DNA of 64,000 nt from a virus: positions 1 through 64,000 of the IMG/VR virus record IMGVR_UViG_3300037862_000152, one strand, 5' to 3'. Below the pieces are notes generated by a model that made no database searches, was not told where the DNA came from, and saw nothing but the letters and a program-made list of their open reading frames with translations. Shown here piece after piece: positions 25,722 to 35,716 of this stretch. The position numbers and the translations under genes were made by a program. Position 1 is the first letter of the stretch. Each line of letters starts with the position of its first letter.

Positions 25722-26756
25722 TTAGTCCTCGTTTGAACGAATTACGTTGTCTACAGTTACATCAGCATTGAAGTTGATGTTACCTGGGACGTTGTACTGA
25801 CCTTCGGAAGTTGATGTTGGTGAGAACACCAAAGCAGTAGGTGCAGTTACGGTGGTTACGCCAGCATCTGCAGCAACCTTAGCGTAAGAGATTGTCTTGG
25901 CAGTTACGTTAGTCAGTGTGTATGTACCGTTGTAGGTCAAATCAATTCCCTCAACATTGACAGTTTCGCCAACCGTAAATCCATGAGTGTCCTCAAGTGT
26001 AAGGATTGCCTTGTTAGAGAGGATCTCTTTCTTAGTTACATTGAACTTGGCACTTGTATCTAGGTTAGTGATCTCAGTGTAGCCACCAGACACGCTGTCC
26101 CAGGTAAAGAACCCGGACAGGCCAGTTGGGGCCCAGTCAGCACGCGAGTAGCTGTATGGACGCTCTGCAGCAACTGGGAACTCCCAGCGGCCGTCGGGTC
26201 CAGACATAAAGGTGGCATTTCCTAGCCCATAGCCCTCGAAAGTAGTGGCAAGCATGCCGTTTTCAATAACACGATCACCTGATAGGCGTAGTTTTGCATA
26301 TGGAAACACCCAGTGGAAGTAGGGAAGAACATTAGCCTTCTTGCCTTCCTTCACAGCATGAGACCAGGCTTCAATTGCAACACCGTTACCAGCTGGGTCG
26401 TCGCCGACGCCAGGTGATGCGTAACCAATTGACTTATTGGCTCCGTTCACGTTCTTACGTAGCAACAGTCCACCAGAGATAAGAGCAGATAGCTCAGAGT
26501 CTGGCTCGCAGATAGCAAGTTCCATAGTGATTCGCTTTAGAGTGTCCGGAGCCTTGTAGGTCACGCAAACAACGCCATTAGCGTTCTTTTCGGTGATCTC
26601 GTCGCCTTCTTCATACTCTGGGGTGAACGAGGCACGCATGAAGCCGCTAGTTACATAGCTGTCTCCAGGGCCGTTTAGCAGGTTGCCAGCTGAATCTAGG
26701 CGAGTGACACGGACTGACACACCTTGAATGCTGGCTGCATATTCTTGAGTAGCCAT
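25722..26756 (-). CDS. Major tail tube protein with C-terminal added domain
   Basis: A 344-residue protein. The first ~215 residues follow the actinophage tail tube pattern (ASIQGVSVRVTRLDSAG, PEYEEGDEITEKNANGVVCVTYKAPDTLKRITMELAIC). Residues ~230-330 (FNVTKKEILSNKAILTLEDTHGFTVGETVNVEG) are a separate beta domain that would decorate the tail; the same 'HGFTVGETVNV' style is seen in the hub-like protein at 16758-18800. A strong hairpin follows. Confidence 0.8.
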   Translation of the reverse strand: MATQEYAASIQGVSVRVTRLDSAGNLLNGPGDSYVTSGFMRASFTPEYEEGDEITEKNANGVVCVTYKAPDTLKRITMELAICEPDSELSALISGGLLLRKNVNGANKSIGYASPGVGDDPAGNGVAIEAWSHAVKEGKKANVLPYFHWVFPYAKLRLSGDRVIENGMLATTFEGYGLGNATFMSGPDGRWEFPVAAERPYSYSRADWAPTGLSGFFTWDSVSGGYTEITNLDTSAKFNVTKKEILSNKAILTLEDTHGFTVGETVNVEGIDLTYNGTYTLTNVTAKTISYAKVAADAGVTTVTAPTALVFSPTSTSEGQYNVPGNINFNADVTVDNVIRSNED

Positions 26757-26780
26757 TTAGCTATTCTCCTTATTTCTTGA

Positions 26781-27644
26781 TTAAGCTGTTAGATCAACTC
26801 TGACAGCTAGGTGGATGGATGTGTCAAAGTAAACTGCCGCTGGGCGGATTGCCTTGATACGCATGTCATTTGCATTACCCGACACGTCATAAGCTTGCGC
26901 TAGATTGTCGTTTACGACGTCGACGTCACCAAGGTAAACCTTGACAAGACCTGTGCCATAAATCCATTTGTTGGTGGCTGATGCAGCAGCACCAGTTGCA
27001 CCTGTTGGGCCATTACCTGAATAGCCTGCACCCACAACTACAGGGGTGCCAAGTCTAGTGACAAGAGTTCCGTCTTTTGACGTCTCTAATCTATTATTTA
27101 GAAGCGAAGCTACATCGCTGGTCATGTGGATTACTCCAAGCTCACCGGCATTTGAAGCAACCGCCATTGAGCGCTCCAGTTCAGCAAGGGCTAAAATAGC
27201 ACCAAGTGCAGTTCCACTGTTAACTAAAGCAGTTCCGGCATCAGATAGGGCTTTATTGTCGTGCGACTCTCCTTTACGGATAGCACCGTCCCAAAGTTCT
27301 GCCTCTATGGACTTCTGGCTCATGCCTTCGATCTGACGAGACAGTCTAGCAATTCTGTCAATAGCGTTGAAACTTAGTCCCGAGCGCGTCTCGGTCAATT
27401 CGATAAAAAACGGCTTGATGTCATCGTAGTAGTTGATAACTCCGCCGGCAACTACAGATCCGCTGGTGCTGTCTGTGTCATCCCAGTTTTTGAGCTCCTG
27501 TACGGTGGTTTCCCATTCTTGGGCAAAACCTCGGACCCACTGGTCCTCTCCTGGAGCGTTCTCTGGCTCAACAACAGCAAGTAGACCAAAGGCGGATGGC
27601 ACGATTGCGGGTGCCGATACTACGCCTGTCTTAGTGAAAGCCAT
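26781..27644 (-). CDS. Capsid-like or minor head protein
   Basis: A 287-residue protein directly after the capsid gene. The middle and C-terminal parts (LAELERSMAVASNAGELGVIHMTSDVASLLNNRL, GTPVVVGAGYSG, KWIYGTGLVKVYLGD, AAVYFDTSIHLAVRVDL) read like the P- and E-loop regions of HK97-fold coat proteins. It could be a minor capsid or penton protein or an encapsulin-like paralogue. This is pattern reading, not a confirmed homology. Confidence 0.5.
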   Translation of the reverse strand: MAFTKTGVVSAPAIVPSAFGLLAVVEPENAPGEDQWVRGFAQEWETTVQELKNWDDTDSTSGSVVAGGVINYYDDIKPFFIELTETRSGLSFNAIDRIARLSRQIEGMSQKSIEAELWDGAIRKGESHDNKALSDAGTALVNSGTALGAILALAELERSMAVASNAGELGVIHMTSDVASLLNNRLETSKDGTLVTRLGTPVVVGAGYSGNGPTGATGAAASATNKWIYGTGLVKVYLGDVDVVNDNLAQAYDVSGNANDMRIKAIRPAAVYFDTSIHLAVRVDLTA

Positions 27645-27674
27645 TTCATTCCTTACTTAAGAACTTAAAATTTA

Positions 27675-27715
27675 GGGGGTGGGAGCCCCCCGAGCCTAAG
27701 CCCGGGGAGCCACCC
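27675..27715 (-). terminator. GC-rich hairpin after the major capsid gene
   Basis: GGGTGG-GA-GCCCC pairs with GGGG-AG-CCACCC around a short loop, directly past the capsid stop codon. The weak T-rich stretch after it suggests partial termination that would raise capsid over downstream products. Confidence 0.6.
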
Positions 27716-27729
27716 TATTCAATTACTTT

Positions 27730-29931
27730 TTAGAGCTCGATTGCAGCTGCAGAAGCGCCACCAGTGGTGTCGCGTAGGGCAGCGGCTACACCGTTGACCG
27801 AGATGGTTGAAGTTACCTTTAGAGATTCGATGCCAACCTTGGCAACGTTCTCGAAGGTCTCAACGAACATCTTGTAGTCGTTGGTGCCGACTAGGCTGGA
27901 GTCGCGGATGATTCCGAGGTCCAGGGTACCTCCGTCTAGGAACAAGAATGTTCCTTCGGCGAATAGGTACCAGTCGAAGCTGTCTGCGAACTCGGTCATA
28001 ACGCCCGTAGCCTGTGCGCCAAAAGCGCCTGCATCAAGAGATGCAATTAGGTCGACGTTTGCACCGGCTAGGTAACCGTTGATCTCGGACTGGCCGACAC
28101 CTAGGGTTCCGTCGCCTGGCATTGACAGAGTCAAGTCAGCGGACATTGCGTCATACACCCAAGCTGGGACGATTGCCTTTAGGCGAGCGTCTGGCGATAG
28201 GCGGTGACGGCTACGGTAACCAGCTGCTGCACGGCGGATCTGGACTAGGAAGTCGCGACCAAAGCCGATTAGTGAGGTGGTAGTGATAGAGGTTGATGCT
28301 GCACCAATAGCGGACAGCAAGTTAACCTCTGCCTCGCGTGCGTGCTGAGTTAGACCAAGCTCGTTGTGACGAGCGATCAACTCTGGGTACGCGCGAGTCA
28401 TTAGGTTACCGAACTGCATCTGTAGAGTTACAGCGTCAGTTGATACTACGTTTTCTCCAGCAGCAACAACGGTAAGGCTAGCTTTTGTTGCGCCACCTGG
28501 GGTAGCGTCAGTAGCAGCAGTCCATACACCAACAGCATCTGCGTGAGCAGACAGGATTGGAGGAGTTACGAAGCGAACGCCACCACGGTCAGCCTGGAAC
28601 GCAGGAAGTGCGTCACGAACTGGACGTGCGGTGGTGCCACCAATGCTGTAGACCTCATAGCGGACTTCGGCTGGGGCAGCGTGTCCACCAGAAGCAATAA
28701 GTGCTTCTGAGGAAGTTACAGCCTCAATCTTTGCAGCGTTCTCTAGAGGGTCTGAGGACAATATGCGGTCTTCTGCGTACTGTGTGGTGAAAGATGCAAC
28801 AATGTGCTGCTCTCCGTCGCCACCGTTTACACGGCGAAGAGAGTGAAGTCTCTTTTCCATGGCCTGAGCAACATCAGACATGCTATTAATAGTGCTTCCC
28901 GCGGTGTATCCAGGAATGTCAGCGCCAGCAGTGATTGCCACTGGAGCCTCTGTTACCCGAACTACTGGTTGACGGTCGGCTGGGGCCTCGAAAGGCTGTT
29001 CAGCTGCAGCGGTCACTGCCTGCTCCTTCTGCTCTTCTACGAGAGCTGTTGATGTTTCAATAATTTCTTCTGACGAAAGCTCTGCTTCTTCTACCACTTC
29101 GGCAACTGCTTCTGCAGTCTCCTCTGTAGATAGTTCGGCGGATTCTTCGGTTGGGGTTGATAGTTCAGAACCGTCTACCTGATTAGTTGATGCTTCGATT
29201 GTGGCGTCCTCGACAACCTCGATAACCTCTTCGGTAACAACTTCTCCCTCAGCAGAGAACTCTGCTTCGGTATCGGTTGTAGCTTCAGTGATTTCTTCGA
29301 TGGCAGCCTCAGTCTCGACTGAAGTCTCTGCGACAGCTTCTTCAACTACAACTTCTGCTACCTCTTCGGTAGAAAGTTCAGTTTCGGTTGTAGTCTCTTC
29401 GACAACGGCGTCTCCTGCAGCCTCGAGGGAGGTCTCGTCAGAAGCGGATGCCTTAATTGACATCTCTTCTTCTTCCTCTTCCTTTTCCTCTTCTTCGGCT
29501 GGCATTTCCTCTGCCTCTACCTCGGTCTCAGGGGTTACCTCTTCTGGAGTTTCTTCCATAGGGGCTTCCTCTACCATAGGCTCATCTTCGGTCATGGCCA
29601 TTTCCTCTCCGACGTCCTCTGCTTCACCCTTAACACGGGCAGTAGCTTCAGCAGCACGGGCTGCAAGTTCTGCAGTCTGAGCTTCGCGGTTTGATAGTTC
29701 TCCGCGTACCATGTCTAGAGAGTCAGCTAGTAACGTCATAGCATCAACTGTCTCAGGAGTCGGGTCTTCACCCTCAACCATTTCAAACTGCGAGATGATG
29801 TCTGCTTGTAGCTCTGCGACTTGTTCGTCACCAAGCTCAGAAATTGCATCTAGCTGAGTCTTTATCTGGTCGTACACTGTACCTCCTAGGCCAGTTATTT
29901 TTGGATGTCTAGCATCCTTGATTACAGTCAA
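27730..29931 (-). CDS. Major capsid protein with long acidic N-terminal region
   Basis: A 733-residue protein in two parts. Residues ~330-733 resemble an HK97-fold coat (PVRDALPAFQADRGGVRFVTPPIL, LTQHAREAEVNLLSAIGAAS, FLVQIRRAAAGYRSRHRLSPDARLKAIVPAWVYDAM, DWYLFAEGTFLFLDGGTLDLGIIRD). Residues ~90-310 are extremely rich in Glu with Thr/Val/Ala, almost without basic residues. HK97 itself uses an N-terminal delta domain as built-in scaffold that the protease removes; this region is about twice that size and much more acidic. A maturation-protease-like gene lies just upstream, so cleavage around residue 320-335 is expected. Confidence 0.85.
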   Translation of the reverse strand: MTVIKDARHPKITGLGGTVYDQIKTQLDAISELGDEQVAELQADIISQFEMVEGEDPTPETVDAMTLLADSLDMVRGELSNREAQTAELAARAAEATARVKGEAEDVGEEMAMTEDEPMVEEAPMEETPEEVTPETEVEAEEMPAEEEEKEEEEEEMSIKASASDETSLEAAGDAVVEETTTETELSTEEVAEVVVEEAVAETSVETEAAIEEITEATTDTEAEFSAEGEVVTEEVIEVVEDATIEASTNQVDGSELSTPTEESAELSTEETAEAVAEVVEEAELSSEEIIETSTALVEEQKEQAVTAAAEQPFEAPADRQPVVRVTEAPVAITAGADIPGYTAGSTINSMSDVAQAMEKRLHSLRRVNGGDGEQHIVASFTTQYAEDRILSSDPLENAAKIEAVTSSEALIASGGHAAPAEVRYEVYSIGGTTARPVRDALPAFQADRGGVRFVTPPILSAHADAVGVWTAATDATPGGATKASLTVVAAGENVVSTDAVTLQMQFGNLMTRAYPELIARHNELGLTQHAREAEVNLLSAIGAASTSITTTSLIGFGRDFLVQIRRAAAGYRSRHRLSPDARLKAIVPAWVYDAMSADLTLSMPGDGTLGVGQSEINGYLAGANVDLIASLDAGAFGAQATGVMTEFADSFDWYLFAEGTFLFLDGGTLDLGIIRDSSLVGTNDYKMFVETFENVAKVGIESLKVTSTISVNGVAAALRDTTGGASAAAIEL

Positions 29932-29993
29932 GGCCGAGGGACTCTGCGTAAAAACGAGAGGCGCTCCACCTAGGGATAATTTTACCCTACTTT

Positions 29994-32900
29994 TTAGGTA
30001 AGGAGTCGGAGCAACTTGCTCATCTCAGATTGAACTTCACCCTGAGAGTACAGATCTGCACCCGACATGTAGGATTTCAAACTTTGCGTAGCAATATTTG
30101 CATCCTTTTTACCGATTTTTGCCTCGACACGGGTAATCATTTTCTTGATTAAATCCTTTAGTCCAAACGGTAGATCGCTAAACTTTAGTTTTTCTGCGTC
30201 CTTACCAAAAGGCAGGGGCAGATTTGAAATAACCTTGCCCAACTCTCCGGCAGTTGCGCGAACATTCTCCAATGCTTCTGAATTTAAGGCTTTTGAGTCA
30301 ATTCGGTCGATCATGCCGATCAGCTCGCCGCTTGCGTCCGCAGAAGCCTGATAGTCACCAGCAAAGTCTAGGTTCTCAGCATCTTCAGCTTTTTTCAATG
30401 CTTTTGTCAGACCTGCAACACCTAAGTTCTGTTTTAGGCGAGCCAGAACCGTTCGGTACTTACCCTTTGCGTCGCGTGGCTGGTTTACACCGGAGATGTA
30501 TTTAGGCTTGCCACCCTCGTCTAGACCGTTGGGGTCTATTTTACCAGACTTGACGTCCTTAGCTGCTTCAATCTCTTCTTCGGTTTGCTTGTCGGCTTCA
30601 GACTTTGCGTCTTTTAGCTTCTTTAGCTCAGTTTCAGAGATTTCATCTTTCGGAACAGCAGCCACCACTGTTTCAACAGGTAAGTCGCAACCACAATCAG
30701 AATTTGCTGCGGCAGTGATTGATCTACGCATTAAGTCAACCTTGTCGGCTGCTTCCGTAGAGTTTGCATAAGCCCATTCCTGAGGAATCATACTAAATCC
30801 CTTTAATTGACGAGCACGCTTGGTTATGTGCTTACGCACTGCGGATTTCTCAGAGTCTTTTGCTCTTCCGTACGCTTTAATGGAGTTTTGTAAATCAGAA
30901 GTGTCACGAATGGGGTAAGAGCCATCTTTCATGGCGTAGCCCTTTTCTGCTAACTCCATCCTTAGATCACTTGGGATCTTAGCCAGCTCTGATACTGCAG
31001 CAGCAATTAGTGATTTTTCCTTCATCAGGGTAGCGCTAGCGGTTATTGCCTCTAGATTGGCCTCGCGAAGAGATTTCTTGGCAGCTCTTACTCTCATCTT
31101 TAGGTCTGGAGCAGTAGCGGCGAGCTGACCTAGAGTGTTTGCTTTCTGAGATAACGTCTGAACTGCTTGGCTTTTTAGTACTGCCATATGGCTAGCTCCA
31201 GCGGCAACAAGCGCGAATATTTTGCCGGATGCAATCATTGCACGTGCAGTAGGGAATCCAGGAACGTTAACTTGACAAACAGCAACCAGTTCTAAGGACC
31301 CATTAATTGGACGCCAATCCCCAGAAGGTGCTGAGGCGCGAAGTGCTCGTATCTGCATTTCATCAGCGTCTGGACGCAAGCAGCCAGATACCCAAATACC
31401 AAACTGATCCTCGCCAGCGTGCACATCTGCAATAGCTGAGGCGGTGTCGTCGTAATGTCTGGCAGCAGATGAAGCGTCCGCATTTAGTGGAGCATGGCCA
31501 CCAGCAAGGGTTAGTTGACCAACGGTGACATCAGTGCCCTCGGCAGTACTGACTACTCCAGTGTTGAAGTATGCGTACTTGCTACGAGATCGAGGAGGCT
31601 TAGTTGAGCGTGGCAGTCCAATGTGGCTAATGTGCCACGCGGCTATGTGTCCGTAGACACGACCGTCTTTATCTATAGTTAGTGGCGTTGGCTTGAGAAG
31701 TTTCTGGTCAGCAAACCATTGGGCAGGTGGTGCCATTGGAATCTCGGATTCCAGGTACCCAGAAGCCATGATTGGTTCAAGGTCGCAAAAACCGTCAATG
31801 CATTCTTCATATATGCCATCTTTAGGGGTCACTTCGTACTCCTGCTCCCCTTGTTCTTGCAATGATATGCTGCACTCCTGAAATGCAGGCTTAGCTACAA
31901 TTGTAGCAGCCATAATACGGGCCTTGTTTATGGTCAATTTATCCTTGCCCATAACTTCGCCATCTTCAGAGTTTTCAGTCTTTGGGCTCTTGTTTTCTTG
32001 TGCCTCAAATTGATCTAAATCCACGGAGACTCCACGCAAGAAACCATATCTAACTAATCTCTCTGCCTCGCGACCGTAAGGGCCGGAATCAAAAACACCA
32101 CGAGCGTTTCCAACACCTCCCTCAATCCTTTCAACGTAGTCAATTCGACCTACAACTACGGATCCATCGTGACCTGCACCAGTTTTGATCTGCCAAAGAA
32201 GCGGGATCGGTAAGTCACGTACGCTTATCGAGCCTTTTTTAAATTTTCTACCATCACCAGATTCGGCTTCTTCAGGCACAATCAGAGGTATGTAGAATTC
32301 AGCCCCGGACTTACCATAGGAAGCATCAGCGATTAGAGCAACCTTTTCACGCGCATCGGATGCTATTGCTGCTAGACGAGACTTTTCAAAGACTGCTGAA
32401 TCAAATTCTTTCTCAGTTGCAAATAGAGAAGTAGAAGCTTTTAAGCCCTTTCTCTTTCCAACATTTTTTTCGCTTCCAGTGTAGACACCAGTTACTTCCT
32501 TGTGGCGAAGTTGGCAGTAGCCCTTCGCGCGTGGGCCCATGTATTTAGAGAGCTGGCGAACACAGCGAGTCCAATCACCGGGAGTGTTCCAACGGATTTT
32601 TGCTGCGCCCTTGCCCTTAGTCCAGTAGCGACGAAGTGCATCTGCATTACCACGGTTACGGTCAGCACCACCAGCTGAGAGCAACGGCTCCACTACTCTT
32701 TCCCAGAAAATGGAGAATTCGTATGCGGATGCCTGCATAGGTGAAGCCTCGTCAGCTTGCTTAAGTACATCGTCTAGAACTTTTTTATCATCAAGCTCGA
32801 CTACGGGAGGTGGTGTTGATGATTTTAAGTCCATTAGAAGCTGTTCACTTCTCTGCCACTTGCCCTCTTTGCGCTCGTATATTTCCGGCTGCGTAGAGCT

Positions 32901-34358
32901 TGTTGCTGCAGGAACAATTGCAATCAAATCCATTACCGCACCCTTGTCGTCAGGAGACACGATCGCTAAGTATTTAGCAGTGACGTCCGATTCCGACGGG
33001 TCGTTAATCTGATCTACGTCACCAGTGGCGGCGGCGTTTATACCGTGACGTTCTTTAACTAATTTCTTGTCATATGCCTTTAAACCCTTAGGCTTGTCAT
33101 CATAAGTTTTATAAGACTTACGCATTTTTGCTACATATGATGGAAAATCATTAATAATGGAATTAATATCTTTATCACTCAAAACTGGCAGTGTCCCGGG
33201 TAGACGAGCAATTGGAGAGTTTCTTGGGGTCCTGGGCTCGGCAACGATACCGCTGAGGTCTAAGGGAGCGATGTTTTTTGGAACTGGCATCGGCCCCTCA
33301 ACGGAGTCTTCACCTTGCGTGAATTTAGAGTCCACGGAAATATCTTTTCCGCTGTCAAGTTTTACCTTAACTTTTCCCATCGCGTAATCAATCCCGGTAA
33401 TTACTCCAGAACCTCGCTCTGTGTCTCCGCCAACAACAGTTCGCGAGCCGACCTTAACAAAAAGCCCACTAGCGTCTCTCGGCTGAGTTTTGGCTAGATT
33501 AGATCTTTCTTCAGGAGTAAAGTCACCGTCTTTATCTGTAGGGGAATCTGTGGTCCCGGCAGCAGTAATAACCCTGTCGATCATTACAAAGTCTTCTTCC
33601 ATAAGACCATCGGCTACAAGCCTGGTTTCTTCTGGGTCTATCTCATCTAATCTAACCGGCTGATTAGGTCTAGCCTGTAGAAAGGCTGAAATAATTACCG
33701 CAGCAGAGGGGTCTATTATTACATGGTCGAACTCGGAAGTTTCAATATCAGCATCTAAAGCTCGGTCGTATGAATAAACATCACCATCAACGTGGCCCAT
33801 GTCGTCCCAGCCGCAGTCGTCCCAGACGGATACCATTCCATCAACATCAATTTTATATAGACGATCTATACCAGAATTGTCTAGACGTATACGAACCATG
33901 AATTCTGGCCCAAGGAATAGGTCTAATTCGTGGGCTTGCTTAAACGCACTGAGGTCAGGCTCATAGTGGGGCGTTTCTCTGTAATCGGATTCGCCATGAG
34001 ATAGATCATATCCACCTGCAGCGATGGCTCTTTTGTTTTCACGCTCTACAATTGCAGAAGCCCATCTCTGCCCAGCGTCTCCACCCCAAAGAGCCCATGC
34101 AATGCGGCCGTTAGATGGAAACCCATCTTCTCCACGCTCATAGCCTTTTGCTTTCTTGTCAACCTCATGACGAGGGAAGTATTTAGCAATGTGACGAATT
34201 TTTTCGATACCAATTTGACCGCCCTTTGCAAGAGTACGGGCGCTATTAATTCCTACCGGTGTGCCACCTCGCTTGGCCTCCTTGCGCCAGTTTAAAGCCT
34301 TTTTAGCTTCATTCTGAACGCCGCCAGGGATGGTGTACATACGATTAGTGCTCATCAT
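29994..34358 (-). CDS. Giant capsid maturation protease / head morphogenesis protein
   Basis: A 1454-residue head protein. Residues ~5-125 (VQNEAKKALNWRKEAKRGGTPVGINSARTLAKGG, then FPSNGRIAWALWGGDAGQRWA) form a domain common in phage head proteins. Residues ~683-850 (SGAEFYIPLIVPEEAESGDGRKFKK... and the end LTINKARIMAATIVAKPAF) match the S78-type prohead protease pattern. A QPRD-x-G motif occurs at ~293 and ~1294. The rest is helical and charged. The size is several times that of a normal prohead protease, so it probably combines protease with other internal head functions. It directly precedes the capsid gene. Confidence 0.75.
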   Translation of the reverse strand: MMSTNRMYTIPGGVQNEAKKALNWRKEAKRGGTPVGINSARTLAKGGQIGIEKIRHIAKYFPRHEVDKKAKGYERGEDGFPSNGRIAWALWGGDAGQRWASAIVERENKRAIAAGGYDLSHGESDYRETPHYEPDLSAFKQAHELDLFLGPEFMVRIRLDNSGIDRLYKIDVDGMVSVWDDCGWDDMGHVDGDVYSYDRALDADIETSEFDHVIIDPSAAVIISAFLQARPNQPVRLDEIDPEETRLVADGLMEEDFVMIDRVITAAGTTDSPTDKDGDFTPEERSNLAKTQPRDASGLFVKVGSRTVVGGDTERGSGVITGIDYAMGKVKVKLDSGKDISVDSKFTQGEDSVEGPMPVPKNIAPLDLSGIVAEPRTPRNSPIARLPGTLPVLSDKDINSIINDFPSYVAKMRKSYKTYDDKPKGLKAYDKKLVKERHGINAAATGDVDQINDPSESDVTAKYLAIVSPDDKGAVMDLIAIVPAATSSTQPEIYERKEGKWQRSEQLLMDLKSSTPPPVVELDDKKVLDDVLKQADEASPMQASAYEFSIFWERVVEPLLSAGGADRNRGNADALRRYWTKGKGAAKIRWNTPGDWTRCVRQLSKYMGPRAKGYCQLRHKEVTGVYTGSEKNVGKRKGLKASTSLFATEKEFDSAVFEKSRLAAIASDAREKVALIADASYGKSGAEFYIPLIVPEEAESGDGRKFKKGSISVRDLPIPLLWQIKTGAGHDGSVVVGRIDYVERIEGGVGNARGVFDSGPYGREAERLVRYGFLRGVSVDLDQFEAQENKSPKTENSEDGEVMGKDKLTINKARIMAATIVAKPAFQECSISLQEQGEQEYEVTPKDGIYEECIDGFCDLEPIMASGYLESEIPMAPPAQWFADQKLLKPTPLTIDKDGRVYGHIAAWHISHIGLPRSTKPPRSRSKYAYFNTGVVSTAEGTDVTVGQLTLAGGHAPLNADASSAARHYDDTASAIADVHAGEDQFGIWVSGCLRPDADEMQIRALRASAPSGDWRPINGSLELVAVCQVNVPGFPTARAMIASGKIFALVAAGASHMAVLKSQAVQTLSQKANTLGQLAATAPDLKMRVRAAKKSLREANLEAITASATLMKEKSLIAAAVSELAKIPSDLRMELAEKGYAMKDGSYPIRDTSDLQNSIKAYGRAKDSEKSAVRKHITKRARQLKGFSMIPQEWAYANSTEAADKVDLMRRSITAAANSDCGCDLPVETVVAAVPKDEISETELKKLKDAKSEADKQTEEEIEAAKDVKSGKIDPNGLDEGGKPKYISGVNQPRDAKGKYRTVLARLKQNLGVAGLTKALKKAEDAENLDFAGDYQASADASGELIGMIDRIDSKALNSEALENVRATAGELGKVISNLPLPFGKDAEKLKFSDLPFGLKDLIKKMITRVEAKIGKKDANIATQSLKSYMSGADLYSQGEVQSEMSKLLRLLT

Positions 34359-34367
34359 ACTCCGTTA

Positions 34368-34760
34368 TTAAGATGGGGTTACTTCAGAGGGGTCGACTGA
34401 TTCGCCAGCCGAAATTATCCTGCTAAATCCTGAGATGTCGGCTACGGAGAGATCCTCGCCACGCCCCCAAGCTTGAATTACTGTCGGGTTCCACTCTTCG
34501 TCATCATCTGGGTCGGAGTCTTTTGCAAGAAGGATATCTGTGTCCCAGTCGAAAGAGTAGATCGTATACTTCTCAGGGGATGTGATGTACCCATTCAAGG
34601 GTTCTTCTGCGCGCGATGCCACTTCCCAGTCTTCACCTTTGATTCGGCCCATAATGCCGAACATGCTAAACATGTAGATTCCATCTACTTGGTCGGTGTT
34701 TTTGTCTACATAAAAGTAAATCGTAGGGTCACCAGAAAGTTCAAACTTCTCTTCAGCCAT
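34368..34760 (-). CDS. Hypothetical protein in the head gene cluster
   Basis: A 130-residue acidic protein with a beta-rich pattern (PTIYFYVDKNTDQVDGIYMFSMFG). I do not recognise it. It lies 10 bp before the giant protease gene and probably shares its transcript. A 164-bp AT-rich gap with a TATTAT box precedes it. Confidence 0.6.
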   Translation of the reverse strand: MAEEKFELSGDPTIYFYVDKNTDQVDGIYMFSMFGIMGRIKGEDWEVASRAEEPLNGYITSPEKYTIYSFDWDTDILLAKDSDPDDDEEWNPTVIQAWGRGEDLSVADISGFSRIISAGESVDPSEVTPS

Positions 34761-34924
34761 AATGTTGATCCTAACCTTTCGGTAGCTAGTTGGATCCAGC
34801 TACAATCTTATCATATAATACTTACTATTTATCTGAGAGCCTACTCAGGGGTACCTAGTTAGTAGAATTTTTTAACTTTATTGTAATAGTATACTAATTT
34901 ACACCAAAGTCAGAGGACTCTCAA

Positions 34925-35716
34925 TCAAGAGGGCCCTGGTCTTTCAGCGGTGTTTTTTAGCTGTAGGTCCCTAGCAGCGATAGCCTCGTCGTAGTCGTCA
35001 AAGACTTCTCCCTCTTGAGGATCGTACTTAGATCCAATGCGATCTGCATCATAAGCCATAATTACTACATCTGGCTCACCGTTATTAAATTTACTGTAGG
35101 TTTCTTTGTCCCAGCCATCTGGTGCGAACTCATTATTCCATCGCACTCGAGCTACCGGCTTGAATCCTGCCTTAGCGTATATTTCTGGCAGCACAGTATC
35201 ATATGCATCTAGCCTGTCACCACCTTGATCTACCATCTGAGATAGCATCGATGAGATAGCTCCCTTGTGTGGCGAGTCTCCATAGACAAAACCAGAGACA
35301 ATGTCACCATTGGGCTTTAGTGCAATCCCTGCCGTACCGTCCTCTGTGGAGAATAGTCGCATAGCTTGGTATTCCTCAAGGTCATAGACATATACGGATG
35401 ATGCCCATTTATTATTCTGCTTCAGTAGTTCTATAGATGCACGAAAATCTTCAGCATCTTTTACTGGATCAAGCTCAAATAGATCAGGAGTTGCAAGACC
35501 CTTATCTCGGAGCTCTTGGGCGCGAGCTGTCTCGGGTAGCTTACTCTCTACAGAAAACCTAGTGCTTTCGCTTCCTGGATCTTCTCCTCGGTCCACTCCA
35601 CGTCCGGGAATGCTTTCGCCGCTCTGTCTCGATCTTCCTGAGTTACTGGTTGTTCCTGATCCTGAGCCATCGTTGTCCTCTTCTGGGCTATCGCCCCCTT
35701 GCGCAGGGGCTAATCT
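34925..35716 (-). CDS. GNAT-like C-terminal extension reached by -1 frameshift
   Basis: Open frame downstream of, and -1 to, the 949-codon head gene. A free start would be the GTG at 35596, but it has no Shine-Dalgarno sequence, and the frame runs open upstream to the slippery A AAA AAA at the end of the head gene. The upstream part encodes a Gly/Ser/Asn-rich linker (DGSGSGTTSNSGRSRQSG), as expected of a domain joint. From ~residue 95 on, the frame encodes AGIALKPNGDIVSGFVYGD, then AYDTVLPEIYAKAGFKPVARVRWNNEFAPDGWD, which resembles GNAT-type acetyltransferase-like domains found at the ends of phage head proteins. With frameshifting the fusion would be about 1211 residues, with 263 from this frame. 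Confidence 0.6.
   Translation of the reverse strand, partial: RLAPAQGGDSPEEDNDGSGSGTTSNSGRSRQSGESIPGRGVDRGEDPGSESTRFSVESKLPETARAQELRDKGLATPDLFELDPVKDAEDFRASIELLKQNNKWASSVYVYDLEEYQAMRLFSTEDGTAGIALKPNGDIVSGFVYGDSPHKGAISSMLSQMVDQGGDRLDAYDTVLPEIYAKAGFKPVARVRWNNEFAPDGWDKETYSKFNNGEPDVVIMAYDADRIGSKYDPQEGEVFDDYDEAIAARDLQLKNTAERPGPS

Noticed and set aside
29201-29680. Plus-strand 159-codon Ser/Ala/Thr-rich frame
   Set aside because: It is the antisense shadow of the Glu-rich capsid N-terminus (GAA/GAG/GAT read backwards as Ser/Ser-like codons); no start signal.
35571-35686. Short ATG frame MAQDQEQPVTQ in the frameshift region
   Set aside because: It is a third frame, about 40 codons, without a good ribosome site, and it overlaps the linker-coding -1 frame that better explains the sequence.
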